Assembly: GCA_900100835.1 (NCBI GenBank)
Contig: FNCM01000013.1
Coordinates: 1 to 64,000 of the forward strand
Source of the DNA: Selenomonas sp. WCT3
GTDB taxonomy: Bacteria > Bacillota > Negativicutes > Selenomonadales > Selenomonadaceae
Length of the DNA stretch: 64,000 nucleotides
Reading direction: 5' to 3'
The notes below the pieces were generated by a model. The model was given only the letters and a program-made list of their open reading frames with translations, ran no database searches and was not told the DNA's origin. Positions 26,530 to 33,587 of the stretch are shown in pieces (positions within the stretch are counted from its first letter, which is position 1; each line of letters opens with the position of its first letter). The position numbers and the translations under genes were made by a program.

Positions 26530-26691
26530 TGACAAACCAAGGTTATTTCGCTCTATACATATGCAAAAGACATTATATCATTAAATACGCACCAGATGCA
26601 CAAATTTCACGATATATTTTATCGATGCGCACCATAGATTTTTCCTTTGGCAGAAATGCATCAGGAGCAGCCATAATTATCTTCCATTACC

Positions 26692-26720
26692 TTGACAGGG
26701 ATAGGTTGGCGTGTTATCAT
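26692..26720 (+). promoter_or_regulatory. Promoter of the putative antitoxin RNA
   Basis: TTGACA (26692-26697), 17 bases, TATCAT (26715-26720). It predicts a start near 26727 and drives transcription toward the toxin gene. Confidence 0.65.
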
Positions 26721-26732
26721 CAAGATAACGAA

Positions 26733-26747
26733 TGAGAAACAAAAGAT
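26733..26747 (+). repeat. Direct repeat, antitoxin copy
   Basis: TGAGAAACAAAAGAT, identical over 15 bases to 26892-26906. It corresponds in position to a DR element of par/Fst loci. Confidence 0.7.
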
Positions 26748-26750
26748 GCG

Positions 26751-26792
26751 AAAACCCCGTTAATCAGCTTAGGACCTGATTAACGGGGTTTT
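26751..26792. terminator. Bidirectional terminator shared by toxin and antitoxin RNAs
   Basis: Perfect 17-base arms (26751-26767 and 26776-26792, AAAACCCCGTTAATCAG and its complement) enclose an 8-base loop. The stem ends in A and T runs on both strands. It ends the plus-strand RNA, and transcripts from the toxin promoter on the minus strand. Confidence 0.85.
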
Positions 26793-26811
26793 CTACGTTT
26801 TTTGATTAATC

Positions 26812-26901
26812 TCAGTGCGTCAACCACCACTCAAATATTTTGAGTAGCACACCGACGATTAACGGAGCAACGATGAGCTCAACGAATTTCTTGAGAAACA
26901 A
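26812..26901 (-). CDS. Fst/Ldr-like type I toxin peptide
   Basis: 29 aa from a TTG start with AAGGAGG 8 bases upstream: MFLKKFVELI, then VAPLIVGVLLKIFEWWLTH. A short basic start is followed by one hydrophobic helix with the A-P-x-x-V-G core and a Trp-rich end, the pattern of Fst-family membrane toxins (core AP-x-x-VG, then about eight residues, then W or L). Just upstream in the mRNA, CCTCC can pair with the GGAGG ribosome-binding site (26922-26926 with 26910-26914), like the 5' helix that delays fst translation. The 15-base repeat complementary to the antitoxin RNA covers the start codon. A possible -10, TATATA with an upstream TG, lies near 26930-26940. Expected to insert in the inner membrane when unchecked. 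Confidence 0.7.
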   Translation of the reverse strand: MFLKKFVELIVAPLIVGVLLKIFEWWLTH

Positions 26902-26906
26902 AAGAT
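26892..26906 (+). repeat. Direct repeat, toxin copy
   Basis: TGAGAAACAAAAGAT again. On the toxin mRNA it reads as the complement and spans the region from just after the ribosome-binding site to the second and third codons. Confidence 0.7.
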
Positions 26907-27004
26907 ACACCTCCTTCCTTTGGAGGCTGTATATAGCATATCATATATGAAAAGGAATAGGAAGATCGTTTGTTTGGTTGGTTCCATGTTTTTTTATAAA
27001 AGGG

Positions 27005-27048
27005 TTGACAACTTTACATACGAATGCTATTATCGTATGTAAAGTTGT
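27005..27048 (+). promoter_or_regulatory. Promoter with a 16-bp-arm palindromic operator
   Basis: TTGACA (27005-27010), 17 bases, TATTAT (27028-27033). Perfect 16-base arms, ACAACTTTACATACGA (27008-27023) and its complement (27033-27048), are separated by 9 bases and cover the spacer and -10. No T tract follows, so it is an operator rather than a terminator. It drives the T-box leader and MFS gene. Confidence 0.7.
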
Positions 27049-27079
27049 AAATAACAAAACACATATCACACATAGTTGA

Positions 27080-27382
27080 TGACGAGAAAGAGTACGTTTG
27101 CGTGATGACCTATAGCGAGCCGGGTATGGTGAAAGCCGGTGGGATAGCGGGAGCGGAAAATCATCTCCGAGACATGGCGCCGAACGGCAGCGATTCGCTG
27201 TCAGTAAGTGGCCACGGCAGCTCCCCGTTACAGGAGCCGCGTATGATGGTACGTTGATTCCATGAGGAAATGATATCGATACTGCCAGAGTACGTAGTAG
27301 AGCGCCATAGCGGATAAAGCTATGGAATCTGGGTGGTAACGCGGATATAACGTCCGTCCCTTTACGGGGACGGGCGTTTTTT
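27080..27382 (+). promoter_or_regulatory. T-box leader (tRNA-sensing riboswitch), probable Ile specifier
   Basis: Stem I begins near GATGACGAGAAAGAGTA, with the K-turn and AGTA elements. Its apical part is the typical AGCGAGCCGGGTATGGTGAA segment. The T-box sequence GGGTGGTAACGCGG is at 27331-27344. The terminator follows, CGTCCGTCCC with GGGGACGGGCG and then TTTTTT (27351-27382). The specifier region reads GGAAAATCATCTCC (27155-27168); in the usual register the codon is ATC (Ile). The tRNA-pairing bulge TGGT calls for an A discriminator base, which fits tRNA-Ile. Uncharged tRNA would allow read-through into the MFS gene. Leu (CTC) cannot be fully excluded. Confidence 0.9.
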
Positions 27383-27424
27383 ATTTTATCAGCACTTAGG
27401 AATTTATTTTAGGAGGAATCATCT

Positions 27425-28753
27425 ATGGAAAATCTGGACCTTGACAGACTCAAACGCAAGCGGGACTGGCGGATCATCCTGCCGGTATTCTTAGTCTCCA
27501 TCATCGCCTGCATTGACCGCGTCAACGTGGCCTATGCCAAGCTCACCATGACCCAGGACCTTCCCTGGATTACCCCGGAGGTATTCGGTGCCGGTGCTGG
27601 CATCTTCTTCGTGGGCTACCTCATCTTCGAGATTCCCGGCTCTCTGGTGGCAGCGAAATTCTCGGCTACCAAATGGATTGCCCGCATCATGTTCACCTGG
27701 GGTCTGGTCTGCGTGGCCATGGCCTTTATGACGACCCAGTTCCATTTCTATCTCTGTCGCTTCCTGTTAGGCGCTTCGGAGGCAAGCCTCTATCCGGTTA
27801 TCTACTCCATCCTGTTCCCCCGCTGGTTTACCGCGGCGGAACGCTCCCGGGCCACTAGTCTGATGCTCACGAGCCTTTTGCTCTCGAACATCATCGGCGC
27901 GCCGCTGGCTGGTGTCCTCTTAGAGACTTCGTTCTTCGGTATGCATGGCTGGCAGGAACTCTTCATCCTCGAGGCCGTTCCGGCCTTGGCTTTTGCCGTA
28001 TTCTTCTTCTTCTGTGTCAAAGACCGTCCGGATCAGGTTCATTGGCTCACGGCGGCTGAGAAAAAATACCTCACGGAAAACTACGAAGCCGAGCAGGCCG
28101 CTATGCAGGGCCGCAAGAAATACACGGTCCTCAAAGCCTTCAAAGACCCAAAAGTCCTCAAACTCTGTCTCATTTACTTCCTCTGGGTCGTTGGTTTCTG
28201 GGGCTTCTATTTCTGGATGCCGACGGTGCTCAAAGAACTCTCTGGTCTTTCGACCTCGCTCCTGGGCGGTGCTATCGCCATCCCCATGACGGCGGCACTC
28301 GTTGTGCAGGTCATCATCGGCTATACCTCCACGCGTACGGGGGATAAAGTCTGGCATGTAGCTGGCGCCCTCTTCGTCGGTGCGGTTGGCCTAGCCTGCT
28401 CCCCCCATGCGGGCAGCCTCGGCATGGCCCTCTTCCTCGTCTGCCTCTCGGCTATCGGTATCCATGCTGCCATGGGCGTATGGTGGACCATTCCGACGAC
28501 TTTCCTTACGGGACCGGCTGCAGCCGCATCGGTCGCCCTCATCAACAGCTGCGGCAACATCGGCGGCTGGGTGGGCCCCAACATGATGGCATGGGTCAAA
28601 ACCACCACCGGTAATTTCGACCTCGGGTACTACATCATGGGAGCCTTCATGTTCCTCTCTGGCCTGCTGGTTCTTTCTATTAAATATAAGTTCAACGGCC
28701 AGGTTCGCGAAGATGCCGACCCCGTAGCCAAAGTGGCGACGGTTGACGCTTGA
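27425..28753 (+). CDS. MFS transporter, ACS (anion:cation symporter)-like family
   Basis: 442 aa with twelve membrane helices. The first helix has the ACS-family signature IDRVNVAYA, followed by GYLIFEIPGSLVAAKFSA and RFLLGASEASLYPV. Known members take up organic acids such as galactonate, glucarate, tartrate or phthalate. Here, however, the gene is preceded by a T-box leader, so its expression should rise when a tRNA (probably tRNA-Ile) is uncharged. That suggests the cargo is an amino acid, a keto acid or another precursor of branched-chain amino acids. The ATG has AGGAGG 8 bases upstream. It is a single gene with its own terminator. Confidence 0.88.
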   Translation: MENLDLDRLKRKRDWRIILPVFLVSIIACIDRVNVAYAKLTMTQDLPWITPEVFGAGAGIFFVGYLIFEIPGSLVAAKFSATKWIARIMFTWGLVCVAMAFMTTQFHFYLCRFLLGASEASLYPVIYSILFPRWFTAAERSRATSLMLTSLLLSNIIGAPLAGVLLETSFFGMHGWQELFILEAVPALAFAVFFFFCVKDRPDQVHWLTAAEKKYLTENYEAEQAAMQGRKKYTVLKAFKDPKVLKLCLIYFLWVVGFWGFYFWMPTVLKELSGLSTSLLGGAIAIPMTAALVVQVIIGYTSTRTGDKVWHVAGALFVGAVGLACSPHAGSLGMALFLVCLSAIGIHAAMGVWWTIPTTFLTGPAAAASVALINSCGNIGGWVGPNMMAWVKTTTGNFDLGYYIMGAFMFLSGLLVLSIKYKFNGQVREDADPVAKVATVDA

Positions 28754-28781
28754 GAATAAATAAAAATGTTGTATATTTTTT

Positions 28782-28805
28782 GCAGCCGAAAGGCTGCTTT
28801 TTTTC
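28782..28805 (+). terminator. Terminator of the MFS gene
   Basis: GCAGCC-GAAA-GGCTGC followed by seven T residues. Confidence 0.85.
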
Positions 28806-28889
28806 TTTTCGCGTCATGTATAAAAGTGAGAGGGGCAAGGAACCACTCCTCGAGAAACTACCATCCCATATAGAAAGGAAGTAATCCAA

Positions 28890-29108
28890 ATGGCAAAACG
28901 CAAAGACAACACCACCAAACTCATCTTCAAAGTCGTCATTGGCCAGACGGCCGATGGCAAAGAAAAGCTGGCCCAGCGCACCTATAGCAACATCAACGCC
29001 GAGCTCACGGACGATCAGTTCTATGCGGTAGCCCGTGCACTGGCCGAGTTCCAGACGGGCACGGTCAGCGCCTACATCCGTCAGGATGCCAGCAGCATCG
29101 TAGCGTAA
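28890..29108 (+). CDS. DUF1659-like small protein
   Basis: 72 aa, soluble and mildly charged. It resembles the short DUF1659 family found in Firmicutes, with an N-terminal strand (KLIFKVVIG) and a central QRTYSNINAELTDDQFYAVA stretch (20 residues). It is the first of three small genes (this one, a DUF2922-like protein and a YvrJ-like peptide) that recur together in Firmicutes; no function is established for them. The ribosome-binding site is AAAGGAAG. The family name is from pattern recognition only. Confidence 0.65.
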   Translation: MAKRKDNTTKLIFKVVIGQTADGKEKLAQRTYSNINAELTDDQFYAVARALAEFQTGTVSAYIRQDASSIVA

Positions 29109-29135
29109 TCGTAGATAGCGAAAGGAGAATGCATT

Positions 29136-29351
29136 ATGAAATCCACACTCAAAATCCTCATGAATCTGGCCAACGGCAAAACGACAACGATTACGGTCCC
29201 GAATCCCCGTGCCGACATCACGAAGGCGGATATCGATGCCTTCGTTGAGGCCATCACCTCCACGAAAGCACTGATTGTCGCCGGCTATCCGGCCGTGGGC
29301 CTCAAAAAGGCTTACATCCAGAACGTGGACGATCAGGAAATCGTCGCATGA
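29136..29351 (+). CDS. DUF2922-like small protein
   Basis: 71 aa. The layout STLKILMNLANGKTTTITVP, then an acidic middle and AYIQNVDDQEIVA at the end, is that of DUF2922 proteins. It lies 27 bases after the DUF1659-like gene with its own AAAGGAG site. Its stop overlaps the start of the next gene (ATGA), so translation is coupled. Function unknown. Confidence 0.65.
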   Translation: MKSTLKILMNLANGKTTTITVPNPRADITKADIDAFVEAITSTKALIVAGYPAVGLKKAYIQNVDDQEIVA

Positions 29352-29500
29352 CCATGGAAAACACCATCCTGACGGCAATATCCACCGTTGGCTTCCCCAT
29401 CGTAGTCACCTTCTACCTGCTAACCCGTTTCCAGCGTTCGATGGATAACTTCACCGAGCAGCTGGCAAACCTGGTAAAAGAACTTCAACGCCGCCCTTGA
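29348..29500 (+). CDS. YvrJ-family small membrane peptide
   Basis: 50 aa (48 if started at the second ATG, 29354). One membrane helix (about residues 8-26, containing STVGFPIVVTFYLLTRF) is followed by an amphipathic tail (QRSMDNFTEQLANLVKEL). The GFPIVVTFYLL core matches the YvrJ family pattern. It overlaps the DUF2922 stop by 4 bases and closes the trio. The helix-plus-amphipathic-tail shape recalls phage holin-like or BhlA-type peptides, but no lysis gene is nearby. Confidence 0.65.
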   Translation: MTMENTILTAISTVGFPIVVTFYLLTRFQRSMDNFTEQLANLVKELQRRP

Positions 29501-29510
29501 GATAGAGAAA

Positions 29511-29540
29511 GGCTCCCTGCAGCTTGCGGGGAGTCTTTCG
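29511..29540 (+). terminator. Terminator of the small-protein trio
   Basis: GGCTCCCTGC and GCGGGGAGTC pair around AGCTT, with two wobble pairs, then TTTCGTG. Confidence 0.7.
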
Positions 29541-29563
29541 TGTGAAAAACAATGCAAAACCAA

Positions 29564-29592
29564 TTGTAATTTATATTTAATCAATTTATAAT
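29564..29592 (+). promoter_or_regulatory. Promoter of the ComK-like gene
   Basis: TTGTAA (29564-29569), 17 bases, TATAAT (29587-29592), 60 bases before the start codon. Confidence 0.6.
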
Positions 29593-29652
29593 AATAACAA
29601 GGCGTCTAATGTTTCACACCTGTATTAAATAATGGAAAAGAGGAATCCATCC

Positions 29653-30204
29653 ATGATTTATCCAAACCAACATGAAGTAAGCGCCATTGTTCCCTTTACT
29701 GCCGAGGATGGCGGAGAGGGAACGAAAATCTTGACCAGCAGCGGAGAGAGCATCCTGCAGGAGAATCGGACGGTGAGCTACATCGTCCGGCACTATGCCG
29801 AGAACGAGGACAAGACCTTGCGACTGATTGGCCACCACTATGCCCCGAGTCTGGGGGCACGCCATGCTTTTCTGCTCCCCATATCCCTCGATATGCTTCT
29901 GGTGGGATTAAAGTACCGTACCCCTGGCTACAGCAGCCATCACCGGACTTGGGCCTACATCAACATCGGCCATGTGGAAAGACTCCATGCAGACCCGGAA
30001 AACAAACGGAACAGCTACATTGAACTCACGGGAGGAAGGCCCCTGCATTTGCTATGGTCGGTGGCAACGGTGCGGGAGAAACTGGTCGAGGCCCAGTACA
30101 TCTATCTCCGGCAGCTTCAGCATACAAGGCTCATCCTGCAACGCATTGACAACCATATGCTGCGCAAAGGAATGGAACCGGGTTGGTTAGGAGAAAAGTC
30201 CTAA
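29653..30204 (+). CDS. ComK-like transcriptional regulator
   Basis: 183 aa from the ATG at 29653; AGAGGA lies 8 bases upstream, while the in-frame ATG at 29632 precedes that site. The order of conserved patches resembles Bacillus ComK: a short N-terminal strand (SAIVPFTAEDG), an SYIVRHY strand, GHHYAPSLGARHAFLLPIS (equivalent to GSSYAGRKAGTYEVTKIS), a central TWAYINIGHV strand, and GGRPLHLLWSVATVREKLVEA. ComK activates competence genes in Bacillus; homologues here would be cytoplasmic DNA-binding regulators. It stands alone with its own promoter and terminator, directly before the exopolysaccharide locus, which it might control. The assignment rests on a remembered alignment. Confidence 0.5.
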   Translation: MIYPNQHEVSAIVPFTAEDGGEGTKILTSSGESILQENRTVSYIVRHYAENEDKTLRLIGHHYAPSLGARHAFLLPISLDMLLVGLKYRTPGYSSHHRTWAYINIGHVERLHADPENKRNSYIELTGGRPLHLLWSVATVREKLVEAQYIYLRQLQHTRLILQRIDNHMLRKGMEPGWLGEKS

Positions 30205-30229
30205 CAATACAACAGATAGCTAAGATAAT

Positions 30230-30272
30230 ACGCCTAGATGATTCGAAATAATCGAATTATCTAGGCGTTTTC
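30230..30272 (+). terminator. Terminator of the ComK-like gene
   Basis: 17-base arms (30230-30246 and 30252-30268) with one G-T wobble, followed by TTTTCTTG. Confidence 0.8.
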
Positions 30273-30284
30273 TTGTGTGTAAAA

Positions 30285-30313
30285 TTGACATAAAAGTACA
30301 CGAAATATATAAT
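30285..30313 (+). promoter_or_regulatory. Consensus promoter of the exopolysaccharide operon
   Basis: TTGACA (30285-30290) and TATAAT (30308-30313) are both perfect and 17 bases apart, 66 bases before the wzz start. Confidence 0.75.
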
Positions 30314-30379
30314 TGCAATAGGTGCGTATAGATAATAGTGCATATTAAAATATAAGAAGAAATAGGGGAGAACAATCAC

Positions 30380-31741
30380 ATGGAAAAAGAAGAAAGCATC
30401 GACCTCGGCAGACTCCTGCAGATCATGATCGGGCGCAAGAAAGTAGTAGGCAGCATCATCGCCGTCTGCACCATCCTCGCCGTCATCATAGCCTTCATCC
30501 TGCCGAAACAGTATGAGTCCACCACCCTCGTCCAGACCCGCAGTGCTGGCAAGGATATCGGTGGTGCCGCCGCCATGGCCGCTGCTATGGGGATAAATCT
30601 TGGCAGTTTGGGCGGCGGCAGTTCTAATGCATCGCCGCTTAACTATATCGAACTCATGAAATCCCGCCGTGTCCTCGACCCGATTATCGACCAGATAGAC
30701 TGGCCCGATGAGAAGAAAAAGCCGGAAGCTAAAGAGTTTGCGAAAAAGAACCTCAAAATAGAGAACACCAAGCAGACCAACCTCATCACGGTAACGGCTA
30801 CAGGACGCACACCGGAGGAGGCCCAGATGATTTCCCAGGGGGTAGTGGATAACTTCCTTGCCATGCAGACGGAAAACAGCCAGCAGACCCAGAGCCTGCT
30901 CGTAACCTTCCTCAACGACCGCATCGAAAAGGCCAAACAAGAAGCCGACGATGCCGCCGCCAAACTTGCCGCCTACTCCAAGGAAAACAAAATCTACAGC
31001 CCCACGGACCAGGCAAAACTTGCCATCGAGCAGTTAAATGCCTACGACAAGACCATCGGGGAAATGCAGGTCAAACAGAAATCGGCCCAGGCACAGTACG
31101 ATGTTGCTACGCAAAAACTCGGTGAGCAGAAAGCCGGTGCCAGAAACTTCAACATCAATGACAACAGTACGGTCCAGAGCATCCGCTCCCAGATTGTCAA
31201 ACAGGAAGTCGATCTCGTCGGCCTTCGGCAGAAATACACTGAAAATCATCCCAACGTAATTGCCGCCAAGAACCAGCTGGCCCAGCTCCAGCAGGCCCTT
31301 ACCGATGAAGTTGGTGCCGTCGTTGGCTCCAACGCTGCTAGCCTCAACGCGGCCCAGATGGAAATCCTCAAGAACCAGGCAGTAGCCCAGGCCGAAGCCA
31401 GTGCCGCCAGCGCCAGCGAAGAAGCCATCAAGGCGAAAAAATCCGAAAAAGAAGCCGAAATCGGCAAACTCCCGGATGCCATGATGAACTATATCCAGCT
31501 GGAAAGCGATGCCAAAATCAAACAGCAGATATACCTGAGCCTCGTCCAGCAGTGCGAGCAGGACAAAATCCAGGAAGCTATGGAATCCATGGACATCCAG
31601 ATCATCGACGCCGCTAATCTCCCGGATGAAGACAAGCCAGCCGCACCGCGCAAAAAGCTTATTGCCGCCATAGGTTTCGTCATTGGCTGTCTGATTAGCT
31701 TTGGGTATGGACTGATTTGCTATAAACGAGAAGAGGTCTGA
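30380..31741 (+). CDS. Polysaccharide chain-length determinant (Wzz/GumC family)
   Basis: 453 aa. A cytoplasmic start with DLGRLLQIMIGRKK leads into transmembrane helix 1 (about 22-42). A large periplasmic part follows, with an Ala/Gln/Lys-rich coiled coil (about 150-350). A Pro-rich segment (LPDEDKPAAPRKK) precedes transmembrane helix 2 (about 425-446). This is the Wzz layout, which sets polymer length together with a Wzy polymerase. There is no fused tyrosine-kinase domain and no separate BY-kinase in the locus. It is the first gene of the operon; the dehydratase gene begins 1 base after its stop. Confidence 0.9.
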   Translation: MEKEESIDLGRLLQIMIGRKKVVGSIIAVCTILAVIIAFILPKQYESTTLVQTRSAGKDIGGAAAMAAAMGINLGSLGGGSSNASPLNYIELMKSRRVLDPIIDQIDWPDEKKKPEAKEFAKKNLKIENTKQTNLITVTATGRTPEEAQMISQGVVDNFLAMQTENSQQTQSLLVTFLNDRIEKAKQEADDAAAKLAAYSKENKIYSPTDQAKLAIEQLNAYDKTIGEMQVKQKSAQAQYDVATQKLGEQKAGARNFNINDNSTVQSIRSQIVKQEVDLVGLRQKYTENHPNVIAAKNQLAQLQQALTDEVGAVVGSNAASLNAAQMEILKNQAVAQAEASAASASEEAIKAKKSEKEAEIGKLPDAMMNYIQLESDAKIKQQIYLSLVQQCEQDKIQEAMESMDIQIIDAANLPDEDKPAAPRKKLIAAIGFVIGCLISFGYGLICYKREEV

Positions 31742-31742
31742 C

Positions 31743-33587
31743 GTGTTGACATATCTACAACGAATACGAGATAAATTAAAATTGCTATTGATCGACGCCA
31801 TAATCTTGGCTGTAATGCCCTTGGTAGCCTTACTGCTCCGTTTCGAGGGAACAGTTCCCGCCGCCGAATTCGACACCTTCCGGGCATGTCTTCCCTGGAT
31901 GGTGCTGATTTCGTTGGCTATTTTCTACTTCTATGGCATGTATCACCGTATCTGGCACTATGCCCGGATACGTGACCTCATTGCGATAATCGGCGCCATT
32001 ACCCTGTCCCAAGCCATTGTCTTCTTGGTGATATCCATGGCGGCCATTTCCGTGCCGCGCAGTGTCATCATCCTGACCTGGCTGCTCACGATTTGCGCCG
32101 TAGGGGCCAGCCGTCTGGCTTACAAAGTCAATCTGGACTTGGTGACAGAATCCCAGGGAGACCGGAAAAATCTCCTCATCGTCGGCGCTGGCGATGCCGG
32201 TGCTATGCTGGTGCGCGAATTAGAGCAAAAAGCCACCGCCACCATCTGCATCGTCGGCTTCGTCGACGATGACGAAAAGAAACAAAAAGGAAGACTTGCT
32301 GGTTTTCCTATACTTGGCACCATCAGCGAGATTCCTAGAGTGGTACAGGAAAACAAAATCGACAAAATCGTTATCGCCATACCCTCGGCGGATGGCGATA
32401 CCATCCGCCATATTGCTATGCAATGTCGCAAAACGGGGGCAAAAGTCCGCATCATGCCGGGCATCTACGAAATGATGACCGACGAAGTCGGCATGGGAGA
32501 AATGCGCGAAATCCGCTTGGAGGATTTACTGCGCCGCGACCCCATTCATCTCGACTTTGCCAAGATAACCAACTACATAGCCGGCAAAACGGTGCTAATC
32601 ACCGGCGCTGGCGGTTCTATAGGTTCCGAGATTTCCCGCCAAATCAGCCGGGTAGGAGCCAAGGAAATCATCCTCCTAGGCCGTGGGGAAAACAGCATCT
32701 ACGAAATCCATCAGGAACTCAAGCGGAAATTCCCGGAGCAGCGCTATCATACGGTAATCGCTAACATCACAGATAGAGACCGTATGGAACGGGTTTTTAA
32801 ACGATTCCAGCCTGAGGTTGTATTCCATGCTGCGGCGCACAAACATGTTCCGCTTATGGAAATACAGCCTGAAGAAGCCATCAAAAACAATGTCTTTGGC
32901 ACGAAAAACGTGGCAGAACTAGCCGATGTAAATCACGCGGAAATCTTCGTGTTGATATCCACGGACAAAGCCGTAAATCCAACCAGCGTCATGGGCGCTA
33001 CCAAACGCACGGCAGAGCTGGTCTTGCAGGAAATCAACCAGCACAGCAAGACAAAGTTCGTCACCGTAAGATTCGGCAACGTTCTCGGCAGCCGCGGCAG
33101 TGTGGTGCCACTTTTCGAAAAACAAATCGCCGCAGGTGGCCCGGTAACGGTTACCCATAAAGAAATGACTCGGTTCTTTATGACCATACCGGAGGCAGTC
33201 CAGCTGGTACTCCAAGCAGGCAGCCAGGCCGAAGGCGGCGAGGTATTCCTTTTCGACATGGGAAAACCTGTAAAAATCAAAGACATGGCCGAAGACCTGA
33301 TAAGACTCCACGGCCTCACCCCGGGCGAGGACATCCAGATAACCTACACGGGCCTAAGACCAGGAGAAAAACTCTACGAAGAACTCCTGACCAGTGAAGA
33401 AGGTACAACCAGTACCAAACACAAGAAAATCTTCAAGGCCCAAATACAGCCGCTGGATGAGGAAGATTTAAAACAAAGCCTGCAAACACTCAAAGAAACC
33501 GTAGATAGAACGGTAATCTTGCAGACGTTAAAACATATGATACCGACTTATAAAAGCAAGCAATTGGAAGAAGGAATTGAAAAATGA
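31743..33587 (+). CDS. Membrane-bound nucleotide-sugar 4,6-dehydratase (WbpM/PglF family)
   Basis: 614 aa from a GTG start. Four membrane helices (about 15-120) are followed by a first Rossmann unit (LLIVGAGDAGAMLVREL, about 137) and then the catalytic SDR domain (GKTVLITGAGGSIGSEISRQ, about 280). The active site has SVMGATKR, with Met in place of the usual SDR Tyr, as in WbpM and PglF. These enzymes convert UDP-GlcNAc to UDP-4-keto-6-deoxy-GlcNAc. The next gene, an aminotransferase overlapping by 4 bases, would add a 4-amino group. Confidence 0.9.
   Translation: MLTYLQRIRDKLKLLLIDAIILAVMPLVALLLRFEGTVPAAEFDTFRACLPWMVLISLAIFYFYGMYHRIWHYARIRDLIAIIGAITLSQAIVFLVISMAAISVPRSVIILTWLLTICAVGASRLAYKVNLDLVTESQGDRKNLLIVGAGDAGAMLVRELEQKATATICIVGFVDDDEKKQKGRLAGFPILGTISEIPRVVQENKIDKIVIAIPSADGDTIRHIAMQCRKTGAKVRIMPGIYEMMTDEVGMGEMREIRLEDLLRRDPIHLDFAKITNYIAGKTVLITGAGGSIGSEISRQISRVGAKEIILLGRGENSIYEIHQELKRKFPEQRYHTVIANITDRDRMERVFKRFQPEVVFHAAAHKHVPLMEIQPEEAIKNNVFGTKNVAELADVNHAEIFVLISTDKAVNPTSVMGATKRTAELVLQEINQHSKTKFVTVRFGNVLGSRGSVVPLFEKQIAAGGPVTVTHKEMTRFFMTIPEAVQLVLQAGSQAEGGEVFLFDMGKPVKIKDMAEDLIRLHGLTPGEDIQITYTGLRPGEKLYEELLTSEEGTTSTKHKKIFKAQIQPLDEEDLKQSLQTLKETVDRTVILQTLKHMIPTYKSKQLEEGIEK

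Larger units (their letters stand above)
26727..26800 (+). ncRNA. Putative antisense antitoxin RNA (RNAII-like) of an Fst-type locus
   Basis: A 70-75 base untranslated transcript is predicted from the promoter at 26692 to the terminator at 26751-26792. Its first 20 bases contain TGAGAAACAAAAGAT (26733-26747). The same 15 bases occur again at 26892-26906 on this strand, across the toxin start codon. The two convergent RNAs would therefore be complementary both at the toxin translation start and at the shared terminator, the arrangement known from RNAI/RNAII of the enterococcal par locus. Expected role: base-pair with the toxin mRNA and block translation. Confidence 0.6.

Noticed and set aside
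27155..27168. His (CAT) as the T-box specifier
   Set aside because: tRNA-His has a C discriminator, which would need G in the bulge; the bulge here is TGGT. The register also favours ATC.
29653..30204. LytTR-type DNA-binding protein
   Set aside because: The spacing of conserved strands and the GHHYAPSLGARHAF patch fit ComK better; the LytTR core motifs are not visible.
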